Part shown: in pieces, positions 32,844 through 39,611 of the stretch
Layout: the number at the start of each line of letters is the position of its first letter
Position numbering within the stretch: position 1 is the stretch's first letter
Origin: Sunxiuqinia rutila
Lineage (GTDB): Bacteria > Bacteroidota > Bacteroidia > Bacteroidales > Prolixibacteraceae
Assembly: GCF_050589705.1 (NCBI RefSeq)
Contig: NZ_JBNGOT010000007.1
Location: 124,001 to 188,000, forward strand
Direction: 5' to 3'
DNA length: 64,000 nucleotides
Translations under genes and position numbers: made by a program
Notes under the pieces: model-generated
Seen by the model: only the letters and a program-made list of their open reading frames with translations
Database searches by the model: none
What the model was told of the DNA's origin: nothing

Positions 32844-34734
32844 ATCGATAAAACACGAGTGTGGAATTGCGCTAATCCGACTGAAAAAACCGCTAAGTTA
32901 CTACCAGGAAAAATATGGCACCTGGCAATACGGGATCAACAAGCTTTATCTTTTGATGGAAAAACAACACAACCGCGGGCAGGATGGTGCCGGGGTGGTG
33001 AGTGTTAAAATGAACCTGAATCCAGGACAGGAATACATTAATCGGTATCGTTCGATTGAGCAAAACCCCATCAAAGATGTTTTCGATAAGATTACCAGAA
33101 CGGTAAAAAAAGCCATTGATGATGGATGTGACATAGATGACACCCAGTGGGCGTATGAAAATCTGCCATATGCCGGTGAGTTATATCTTGGGCATTTGCG
33201 CTATGGTACGTTTGGCCGGAACAGTATTGATTTTGTGCATCCGGTGATGCGTCAGAATAACTGGAAATCGCGCACCTTGGTTTTGGCGGGCAACTTCAAC
33301 CTGACCAATACCGATGAGTTGTTCCAGAAGTTGATTGATTTGGGACAGCATCCTAAAAACTATACCGACACGGTTACAGTACTCGAAAAAGTAGGACACT
33401 TTTTGGATGAGGAAAACCAGTTCCGCTTCCGTCAATATAAAAACGAAGGTTACAGCAACCGCGAAATTTCGCCCTTAATTGAAGAAAACCTGGATGTGCA
33501 AAGTGTGCTTGAAAATGCCAGCAAAGACTGGGATGGCGGTTACGCCATTGCCGGAATGGTTGGGCATGGCGATGCTTTTGTGACACGTGACCCATGGGGA
33601 ATTCGTCCGGCTCATTTTTACGAGGACGATGAAATCGTAGTGGTTGCATCCGAGCGTCCGGTAATCCAGACGGTCATGGATGTAAAGGCTGAGCAGGTGC
33701 AGGAAATTAAGCCTGGTGAGGCGATGATTATCAAACGCAATGGAGAAGTGTCGCATGAAATGGTTCGGGTGCCACACAAGCGGGTGTCCTGTTCATTCGA
33801 GCGCATCTATTTCTCGCGTGGTAGCGATAAAGATATTTACCAGGAGCGGAAGCAGCTGGGACGTTTGTTGGCTCCTTCCATTTTAAAGTCGATTGATTTC
33901 GACATTGAAAATACCGTGTTTAGCTACATTCCGAACACATCGGAAACGGCTTTCTACGGAATGATGCAAGGCGTGAACCAGCATTTGCTGGAGCGTAAGA
34001 AAAAACTGATTCGTGCCGGTAACGGAACCATGACCGAAGAGGAATTGGAGGATATTATTTCGCTGGAACCCCGGGTTGAAAAAATTGCGATCAAAGACGT
34101 TAAGCTGCGTACGTTTATTGCAGATGATGCCAGTCGCGATGACCTGGTAGCTCACGTATATGATATTACCTATGGTGTGATTCGTGAAAACAAGGACACG
34201 CTGGTGATTATTGATGACTCGATTGTACGGGGAACGACACTTAAAACCAGTATCCTGAAAATTCTGGATCGTCTGAATCCAAAGAAAATCATCGTTGTCT
34301 CCTCGGCTCCGCAAATTCGCTACCCCGACTGCTATGGAATTGACATGGCTGTGTTGGAGCGGTTCATCGCTTTTGAAGCGGCTATTGAATTGCTGAAAGA
34401 TAAGGGGCTGCAGTCGGTTATTGATGATGTTTATGCGAAGTGCAAGGCTCAGGAAAATCTTCCAAAGGAAGAGATCATGAACTATGTGAAAGATATTTAC
34501 CGCCAGTCTACTGCCGAGGAAATTTCGGCTAAGATTGCCGAGCTGCTTAAACCGGAAGGATGCAAAGCAGAAGTTGAAATCGTATACCAAAGCATTGAAA
34601 ACTTACATGAGGCTTGTCCGGGCGATAAGGGCGATTGGTATTTCACCGGCAACTATCCAACTCCGGGAGGAAACAAGGTGGTTAATACCTCGTTTATTAA
34701 TTTCGTTGAAGGCAAGGAAGGTCGTGCCTATTAA
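32836..34734 (+). CDS. purF: Amidophosphoribosyltransferase (long Bacteroidota type)
   Basis: A 632-residue class II glutamine amidotransferase fused to a phosphoribosyltransferase. The N-terminal part reads SESIKHECGIALIRL, so catalytic Cys9 would be exposed after propeptide removal. EKQHNRGQDGAGV and YLGHLRYGTFG are glutaminase motifs. LVIIDDSIVRGTTLKTSIL is the PRPP-binding loop. It catalyses the first step of purine synthesis, PRPP plus glutamine to phosphoribosylamine. It is about 130 residues longer than E. coli PurF; Bacteroidota often carry this longer form besides a standard one, so the symbol is a best guess. Confidence 0.85.
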   Translation: MSESIKHECGIALIRLKKPLSYYQEKYGTWQYGINKLYLLMEKQHNRGQDGAGVVSVKMNLNPGQEYINRYRSIEQNPIKDVFDKITRTVKKAIDDGCDIDDTQWAYENLPYAGELYLGHLRYGTFGRNSIDFVHPVMRQNNWKSRTLVLAGNFNLTNTDELFQKLIDLGQHPKNYTDTVTVLEKVGHFLDEENQFRFRQYKNEGYSNREISPLIEENLDVQSVLENASKDWDGGYAIAGMVGHGDAFVTRDPWGIRPAHFYEDDEIVVVASERPVIQTVMDVKAEQVQEIKPGEAMIIKRNGEVSHEMVRVPHKRVSCSFERIYFSRGSDKDIYQERKQLGRLLAPSILKSIDFDIENTVFSYIPNTSETAFYGMMQGVNQHLLERKKKLIRAGNGTMTEEELEDIISLEPRVEKIAIKDVKLRTFIADDASRDDLVAHVYDITYGVIRENKDTLVIIDDSIVRGTTLKTSILKILDRLNPKKIIVVSSAPQIRYPDCYGIDMAVLERFIAFEAAIELLKDKGLQSVIDDVYAKCKAQENLPKEEIMNYVKDIYRQSTAEEISAKIAELLKPEGCKAEVEIVYQSIENLHEACPGDKGDWYFTGNYPTPGGNKVVNTSFINFVEGKEGRAY

Positions 34735-34814
34735 ACAGGCGGGACGCCCTTACCTTAATTCGTGATGACTTGCTGACACCGCACCGGGCTTGAGACCCGG
34801 TCATTGAATAAGCC

Positions 34815-34850
34815 GAAGGCCATTGAATACACGTATTCAATGGCCTTTTG
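34815..34850 (+). terminator. Rho-independent terminator after purF
   Basis: AAGGCCATTGAATAC is followed almost at once by its exact complement GTATTCAATGGCCTT, then TTG. A very long perfect stem. Confidence 0.85.
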
Positions 34851-35051
34851 TATAATGCCGCATTTAAGAATACAACTACTCCGCAATGATTATCCTGTCC
34901 AAATTTGCAGGCGGCCTGCTTGCTGTGCTGCACCACAGGAACCTTTGGCGGGGCGTTATCTGCCCGGCAACTGCATAACAATCAGGCAACATTTGATTAA
35001 ACCCATGGGAGCTATTGACAATTTCCTCAGCAACTATTAATTTTATATTTT

Positions 35052-35124
35052 AGGTCTTGGAGTAGTAGATCCTAGGTGATAATATAGTAAGACCTATAAT
35101 ATAGTATGTTGTGACTTAGGTCTT
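35052..35124. promoter_or_regulatory. Repeat cluster upstream of the HU-like gene, possible operator
   Basis: Three copies of AGGTCTT (35052-35058 and 35118-35124 direct, 35089-35095 inverted) are interleaved with two copies of ATAATATAGTA (35079-35089 and 35096-35106, 17 bases apart). The AT-rich cluster ends 87 bases before the ATG. It could be a binding site for a regulator or for the HU-like protein itself. Confidence 0.45.
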
Positions 35125-35211
35125 CAAATTAAATTGACGGCAGTTTTTGCTTAGCCCAACAGAGCCTTGAACTTAGTTGATGGGCTGAAATTCACTAAAA
35201 CGAAAAGCATC

Positions 35212-35601
35212 ATGAGTATTTTTTACCGTTTAGATGAACAGACCGATAATCTGAATCCGGAAGAAAAGCGAAAGCGTGGCCTGTATCCTCGTGTTATTCG
35301 TCAGCGAACGGTGGGGCTTCGCGAATTGTGCGAACGCGCCGCCAAGGGGACAACCTTCAATGCAATTGAATTGGAAGCTGGCGTGCAATTGGCTGTTAAG
35401 CGGCTGGTCGAAGAATTAGCTGATGGCAATCATGTTTGTATTGAAGGCTTTGGGACCTTTTCGGTAAGCGCCAAGTCCAGCCGTCCCGCCACGAAGCAGC
35501 ACGACATCCGGGCCGAATCGATCAGCCTGAAGCGAATCGTGTTCAAAACCTCAAAGATATTGATGAAGCGTTCCATCTTTCAGTTTCGGCGAAAGTCATA
35601 G
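35212..35601 (+). CDS. HU-like DNA-binding protein
   Basis: 129 residues from the ATG at 35212; a longer frame to 35167 adds a non-family stretch. The core (VGLRELCERAAKGTTFNAIE, then GVQLAVKRLVEELADG and VCIEGFGTFSVSAKS) is the HU/IHF fold in its Bacteroidota HU-HIG form, with the dimerisation helices first and the beta arms after. The N-terminal 30 residues and the basic C-terminal tail (SKILMKRSIFQFRRKS) are extensions beyond classical 90-residue HU. It binds and bends DNA, probably non-specifically. It is convergent with the GlsB-like gene. Confidence 0.85.
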   Translation: MSIFYRLDEQTDNLNPEEKRKRGLYPRVIRQRTVGLRELCERAAKGTTFNAIELEAGVQLAVKRLVEELADGNHVCIEGFGTFSVSAKSSRPATKQHDIRAESISLKRIVFKTSKILMKRSIFQFRRKS

Positions 35602-35647
35602 CAAAATCAAGTTCCGTACGAGCGATTGGGTTGAAATTGATACGGCA

Positions 35648-35682
35648 TAAAAAAAGCAGGTCGTTAAACCTGCCTTTTTATT
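35648..35682. terminator. Bidirectional terminator between HU-like gene and GlsB-like gene
   Basis: GCAGGT and ACCTGC form the stem, flanked by an A run on the left and a T run on the right, so it works for both convergent genes. Confidence 0.85.
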
Positions 35683-35699
35683 ATCGAATTATTTTTTGC

Positions 35700-36656
35700 T
35701 TATTCCGGCATTGGGAAGTCGTCTTCTTTTCCTTTGATGTAAGTCTCGATGTGACGGTCTTTCTTTGCTTCGTAGATGTCTTTAATGGTCAGGATAATTC
35801 CTGTTTCTTCTACATCGCCAAACCGGTCATTCAAAACTGCTCCAAAGGTTTTCATCGAAGGACTCAGGTTCATGTATGCATTAATCAGTGGTGGAATGTT
35901 TTCACCATGCTCCCGAACCTGTTGCGTTAAAATTTTGTAATCTTCTTTGTACGATCCACCATTGAAAATCTTTCCCAGAGCTTCCATGTCCATGTGCATT
36001 TCCAATGGTTTCTTAGGAGTTACCAAGTTGTCATGGTCGCGGAAATACTTCAGAAAGAAATACTGGATCAAGTTTCTGGCATCCGACTGGAAGTGCGAAT
36101 ACATGGTTACCTTTCCAAAGAAATATTTCATTTCCGGGTGATCCACGATCAGGGCGCCAAGACCATCCCACAGGTTGTCCAAAGCGAAAAGCGCTTTGGC
36201 TCCGGCCTTGCTCGATTGGTAAGCTGGCTGTACAAACGAACGGCCTAGTTCCAAGGTATAGGGCAGGTACTCTTTTTTAAACTCTTCTGAAAAATGAAAC
36301 AGGCGGGAAGTCGCCAGAATTACATCTCCATTTTCGTCAACAGGAAGGTTGGGGCACATGATGTAGCGATAGCCTCCAAGGATTTCCTGCGCGTCCGGAT
36401 CCCAAACAATTAGTTGTTTGTAAGGGTTTTCACTCGTGTCGTATTGGTCAATGTCGATCTCTTTCCCTGTTCCGCCTCCTGCATCGCGAAATGTAATTTC
36501 ACGCAGGCGGCCAATTTCATGCATAATACAAGGAGAATCGTGATGCGTAATCACGTAGATCTCATTGGCACCTTTGTTAGTTTTCCGTAAGAGCTTCTCG
36601 GGTGTTAACTCCGCGATTATCGCTTCTTTAGGCATCGGTGCAACAATATCTTTCAT
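35700..36656 (-). CDS. GNAT-fold N-acyltransferase, GlsB/OlsB-like
   Basis: The start chosen is the ATG at 36656 (318 residues), because a longer frame to 36686 begins inside the promoter -7 element. The sequence is of the acyl-ACP:amino-acid N-acyltransferase (OlsB-like) type: IGRLREITFRDAGGGTGKEID, GGYRYIMCPN, and ELGRSFVQPAYQSSKAGAKAL. In Bacteroides thetaiotaomicron the pair glsB/glsA makes N-acyl glycine and then glycine lipid; the adjacent upstream gene here is a PlsC-type enzyme of the right kind for GlsA. Assignment to glycine lipids is inference from this pairing. Confidence 0.82.
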   Translation of the reverse strand: MKDIVAPMPKEAIIAELTPEKLLRKTNKGANEIYVITHHDSPCIMHEIGRLREITFRDAGGGTGKEIDIDQYDTSENPYKQLIVWDPDAQEILGGYRYIMCPNLPVDENGDVILATSRLFHFSEEFKKEYLPYTLELGRSFVQPAYQSSKAGAKALFALDNLWDGLGALIVDHPEMKYFFGKVTMYSHFQSDARNLIQYFFLKYFRDHDNLVTPKKPLEMHMDMEALGKIFNGGSYKEDYKILTQQVREHGENIPPLINAYMNLSPSMKTFGAVLNDRFGDVEETGIILTIKDIYEAKKDRHIETYIKGKEDDFPMPE

Positions 36657-36683
36657 ACTTCGTTCGCTAATTTTGTTGAGGTA

Positions 36684-36691
36684 CAAAACTA
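36684..36691 (-). promoter_or_regulatory. Promoter -7 element for the GlsB-like gene
   Basis: TAGTTTTG on the minus strand matches TAnnTTTG, 27 bases before the ATG at 36656. It supports the shorter start and suggests the GlsB-like gene can be transcribed separately from its upstream partner. Confidence 0.6.
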
Positions 36692-36732
36692 TAAAAATTT
36701 ATTGAAGAAATAGGTTATGGAGTTCTTTAAAT

Positions 36733-37575
36733 TCAGTGGTTTTGTGATTCGGACATGGCATATACTTTGTCACGAACAACATCGGCCCATTGCTTGTGAT
36801 TCTTGCTCTTGTCAAAGCTTGTCCAAGGGATTGGTTTTCCAAAGGAAATGGTGAATTCCTGGCCACGATGTTTAAAGGTTTCATCGGGTAGAAAGAACTG
36901 CTCCAAATTCCATTTCAGGTGTAGGTGTTTACGCAAATTGGCCAGCCGATAGAAGAAATTTGAATTCCGTCCACTAACATGAACCGGGATGATATCGCGC
37001 TGGTATTGAATGGATTTTTGGATGAAGTGTTTTTTCCATTCCATGTCGGTAATTTGTCCCTTAATTTTTCGGGATGCATAACCCGAGGGAAAGATCAGAA
37101 TTTGTGCATCTGACTGGTATTGTTCGTGGACAATTTTGGCAATGTCGCGGCTGTGGCCTCCCTGTTTGTTGATCGGCACAAATACGCCTTCAAGTTGAGG
37201 GATGTTCATGAGTACATCGTTCACCAGGAAGCGGACATCTCCGAGCAATTTGTTGACATTGGACATCAGTAGCAGTCCGTCGAAGCCTCCGAGGGGGTGG
37301 TTGGCTGCAAAAATAAACCGTCCCTGACTGGGGATGTTTTCCAGCCCAATTACGCGTTCCTTGACATCAAAATGCTTGACAATTTGATGGACAAATTCAA
37401 TGCCCTCAAGCTCTCCGTAGTTTTTCAGAATTACATTAATATCGTTGATGTGCACAATGCGCGTGATGTAGTTGTACACAAAGCCAGGAATAAATCGGGC
37501 TAGTTTGGGGTTTTTTTCATGAAAAACTTTTCGAATGTCAATAGGCTTTACTTTCTTTGGACTCTGATCATCCAT
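36733..37575 (-). CDS. PlsC-type O-acyltransferase, GlsA-like
   Basis: A 280-residue lysophospholipid-type acyltransferase. FAANHPLGGFDGLLLM is the catalytic HX4-5D block, VPINKQGGHSRDIAK the second block, and LIFPSGYASRKIKGQ the third, with IIPVHVSGRNSNFFYRL the fourth. There is no obvious transmembrane helix. Its position directly upstream of a GlsB-like GNAT gene supports a role in acylating the hydroxyl of an N-(3-hydroxyacyl)-amino-acid lipid. It is divergent from mraZ. Confidence 0.82.
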   Translation of the reverse strand: MDDQSPKKVKPIDIRKVFHEKNPKLARFIPGFVYNYITRIVHINDINVILKNYGELEGIEFVHQIVKHFDVKERVIGLENIPSQGRFIFAANHPLGGFDGLLLMSNVNKLLGDVRFLVNDVLMNIPQLEGVFVPINKQGGHSRDIAKIVHEQYQSDAQILIFPSGYASRKIKGQITDMEWKKHFIQKSIQYQRDIIPVHVSGRNSNFFYRLANLRKHLHLKWNLEQFFLPDETFKHRGQEFTISFGKPIPWTSFDKSKNHKQWADVVRDKVYAMSESQNH

Positions 37576-37885
37576 GCTCTTTTATTTTTAGGGTCGAAAA
37601 ATAGAAAATAAAATTGAGCTCCGCGTCGTTTGACCTGATTTTGTATTTTTTTAATCTTTGCACTTCCATTTTATTAACCGCTGTTGAAAAGTTTTTCTTT
37701 TGATGTTTGCTCTTGGTTACTAGGGGTTTGTGTTGTTGTGTTTTGATTTGACGTCAGATTATCAACAAGATATAAACAGCCAGTAAGTGCTCTCAAAGTG
37801 GAGAGAAGTGACTTAAAGTGACTTGAAGTGGTATTTGGACGGAGAAATTACTATTTTTACAATAGGAAAATAGACGTTGAACACT
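37576..37885. other. Divergent regulatory region between GlsA-like gene and mraZ
   Basis: 310 bases. Plus-strand TTTG at 37629 and AATCTTTG at 37653-37660 make a promoter-like pair (20-base spacer), and TATTTTTA at 37852-37859 is a second, weaker -7 element 26 bases before the mraZ ATG. The AAGTG array lies between them. No gene is seen here. Confidence 0.6.
37785..37830 (+). promoter_or_regulatory. Putative MraZ operator (10-bp-phased AAGTG repeats)
   Basis: AAGTG occurs at 37785, 37796, 37806, 37816 and 37826; the last four are spaced exactly 10 bases. The strongest copies read AAAGTGG, AAGTGACTT, AAAGTGACTT and AAGTGG. MraZ, the first protein of the cluster, is known to bind short tandem G-rich repeats upstream of its own gene, and in Mollicutes the site is described as AAAGTG repeated with about 10-base period. 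The site here is one helical turn per unit, as expected for a ring-shaped oligomer lying on one DNA face. Confidence 0.75.
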
Positions 37886-38341
37886 ATGGATTTCTCAGCA
37901 GAAAAGAAAGCAACATTTGATGAAAAGGGACGTGTTGTGCTGCCTGTCGACTACAAAAATGAGATGGGTGGACGGGTTCCTAATGGGCAGCTTGCTGTGG
38001 AGATTGATCCGTTTGAGAAATGTCTAAATATTTATCCAATTGAGGCTTGGGAGAAAAGACTGGCCTCGTTTAAAGCAAAATTGAATCGAAACAATCGCCG
38101 GCAAAGTCGTTTGCTGGATATGATTTACCGCAACTTTAAGATCATAAGCGTTCCGGAAAATTGCCGCATGAATTTCCCCAATAATTTTTTGGAGGAGGTC
38201 AATATCACCAAAGATGTGGTCTTTGTTGGTGTTGGTGATCGGATTCGTTTGTGGGATGCCTTGGAATACGACGCTTACCTGGATTCAGGTGGCGACTACG
38301 GAGAATTGTTTGCAGAGTTTTTTGGATCAGAGGAGGAATAA
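37886..38341 (+). CDS. mraZ: Transcriptional regulator and cell-division protein MraZ
   Basis: 151 residues from the ATG at 37886; a TTG at 37877 would add three residues. Two SpoVT-AbrB-like (MraZ) repeats are seen: KKATFDEKGRVVLPVDYKNEM near the start and FKIISVPENCRMNFPNNFLEE near residue 90. MraZ forms a ring of subunits and represses the dcw cluster through tandem repeats upstream, such as those at 37785-37830. It is the first gene of a long cluster, with rsmH starting two bases after its stop. Confidence 0.93.
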   Translation: MDFSAEKKATFDEKGRVVLPVDYKNEMGGRVPNGQLAVEIDPFEKCLNIYPIEAWEKRLASFKAKLNRNNRRQSRLLDMIYRNFKIISVPENCRMNFPNNFLEEVNITKDVVFVGVGDRIRLWDALEYDAYLDSGGDYGELFAEFFGSEEE

Positions 38342-38343
38342 TA

Positions 38344-39246
38344 GTGGAGCAGCCGTATCATATACCGGTTTTATTGAATGAAAGTGTCGAAGGACTAAAC
38401 ATTCAAAAAGAAGGTGACTATGTAGATGTCACTTTTGGAGGGGGAGGTCATTCCCGCGAAATACTAAAGTTTATTGAGTCGGGACACTTGTTTGGTTTCG
38501 ATCAGGATGAAGATGCCGCCAACAATGCGTTTGACGACCCGCGTTTCATTTTTGTAAGACACAATTTTAAATATATCCGCAATTTTTTGCGTTACCATGG
38601 AGTTGAAAAGGTTGATGGCATTTTGGCCGACCTGGGAGTTTCATCGCATGATTTTGATGTGGCTGAGCGCGGTTTTTCTTTCCGTTTTTCAGGCGCGTTG
38701 GATATGCGCATGAATCGCGATGCCAAAATAACCGCAGCTGATGTGGTGAATGATTACAGTGAGGAACAGCTGATTAAAATCTTCCGGGAATATGGTGAAG
38801 TAGACAACGCTTACCGGCTGACCAAACAGATCGTTGCAGCTCGCCAGCAGCAGCGCATTCAAACCATCGATGAATTTAAAGCGGTTATTGCCGAATGTGT
38901 GTCGAAAAAGAATGAAGCCAAGTACCTGGCCAAGGTCTTTCAGGCGCTTCGGATTGAAACCAACCGGGAACTGGATGTGCTGAAAGACTTTTTGGAGCAG
39001 AGCGCAGAACTGCTTAAGCCAGGTGGCCGGCTGGTAGTAATAACTTATCATTCGCTGGAAGACCGCTTGGTGAAGAACTTTATTAAAGCCGGAAACTTTG
39101 AAGGAAAGCAGGAGAAAGACTTTTACGGCAACGTAAGCTCGGTGCTGAAAGCAGTTAATCGGAAGGTCATTATTCCGACTGACGAGGAAATTGCAAGAAA
39201 TCCGAGAGCGCGAAGTGCCAAACTTCGAATAGCGGAAAAGGTATGA
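38344..39246 (+). CDS. rsmH: 16S rRNA (cytosine(1402)-N(4))-methyltransferase
   Basis: 300 residues from the GTG at 38344. This start lies two bases after the mraZ stop and gives the family N-terminus VEQPYHIPVLLNESVEGL. DVTFGGGGHSREIL is the SAM-binding loop, ILADLGVSSHDFDVAERGFSF the RsmH signature, and LKPGGRLVVITYHSLEDRLVK the catalytic end, each cited as separate parts. It methylates C1402 in the ribosomal P site. The 3' end overlaps the ftsL-like gene by four bases. Confidence 0.95.
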   Translation: MEQPYHIPVLLNESVEGLNIQKEGDYVDVTFGGGGHSREILKFIESGHLFGFDQDEDAANNAFDDPRFIFVRHNFKYIRNFLRYHGVEKVDGILADLGVSSHDFDVAERGFSFRFSGALDMRMNRDAKITAADVVNDYSEEQLIKIFREYGEVDNAYRLTKQIVAARQQQRIQTIDEFKAVIAECVSKKNEAKYLAKVFQALRIETNRELDVLKDFLEQSAELLKPGGRLVVITYHSLEDRLVKNFIKAGNFEGKQEKDFYGNVSSVLKAVNRKVIIPTDEEIARNPRARSAKLRIAEKV

Positions 39247-39611
39247 GTGTAGAGGAGCCGAAATCAGGAAAAAGCAAAACCCGCCGGATTGGGTTGAAAT
39301 CGTTTTTGGGCGGCAGCTTGTTGGCCAGCGAAAAAGCGTTGAAGCACATGCCTTTTGTTTTTTTTATTGCATTTCTGGCCATTTTAATGATTTCGAACCG
39401 TTACTGGTCTGAAAAGACTATCCGGAAGATGGAGGCGGTTCAGGATTCGATTAAAGAGTTGCGTGCCGAATCGGTGACTTACGAAACGGAATTGATGAAG
39501 ATGAACCGGCCATCGGAAATCGTCAATAAAGTTAAAACCAGTGGTTTGGATTTGTTGGAGCCAACAGAACCGGCCCGGAAGCTGAATGTTGAAAAATTGG
39601 AAGAGGAGTAA
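39243..39611 (+). CDS. ftsL: FtsL-like cell division protein
   Basis: A 122-residue bitopic protein: a basic cytoplasmic stretch (residues 1-35), one transmembrane helix (about 38-55, MPFVFFIAFLAILMI), and a periplasmic coiled coil (SEKTIRKMEAVQDSIKELRA onward). Topology and position between rsmH and ftsI identify the FtsL of Bacteroidota, although sequence similarity to E. coli FtsL is minimal. It should bridge FtsQ and the FtsW-FtsI synthase. Its stop codon overlaps the ftsI start by one base. Confidence 0.88.
   Translation: MSVEEPKSGKSKTRRIGLKSFLGGSLLASEKALKHMPFVFFIAFLAILMISNRYWSEKTIRKMEAVQDSIKELRAESVTYETELMKMNRPSEIVNKVKTSGLDLLEPTEPARKLNVEKLEEE

Larger units (their letters stand above)
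34735..35211. other. Intergenic region between purF and the HU-like gene
   Basis: 477 bases. It holds a small GC-rich hairpin (34783-34801, ACCGGG/CCCGGT), the terminator at 34815-34850, about 170 bases with nothing recognisable (open frames there lack family features), and the repeat cluster at 35052-35124. Confidence 0.7.

Noticed and set aside
34804..35040. Small cysteine-containing protein after purF
   Set aside because: The frame begins in the terminator hairpin and shows no conserved features; the opposite-strand frame is equally featureless.
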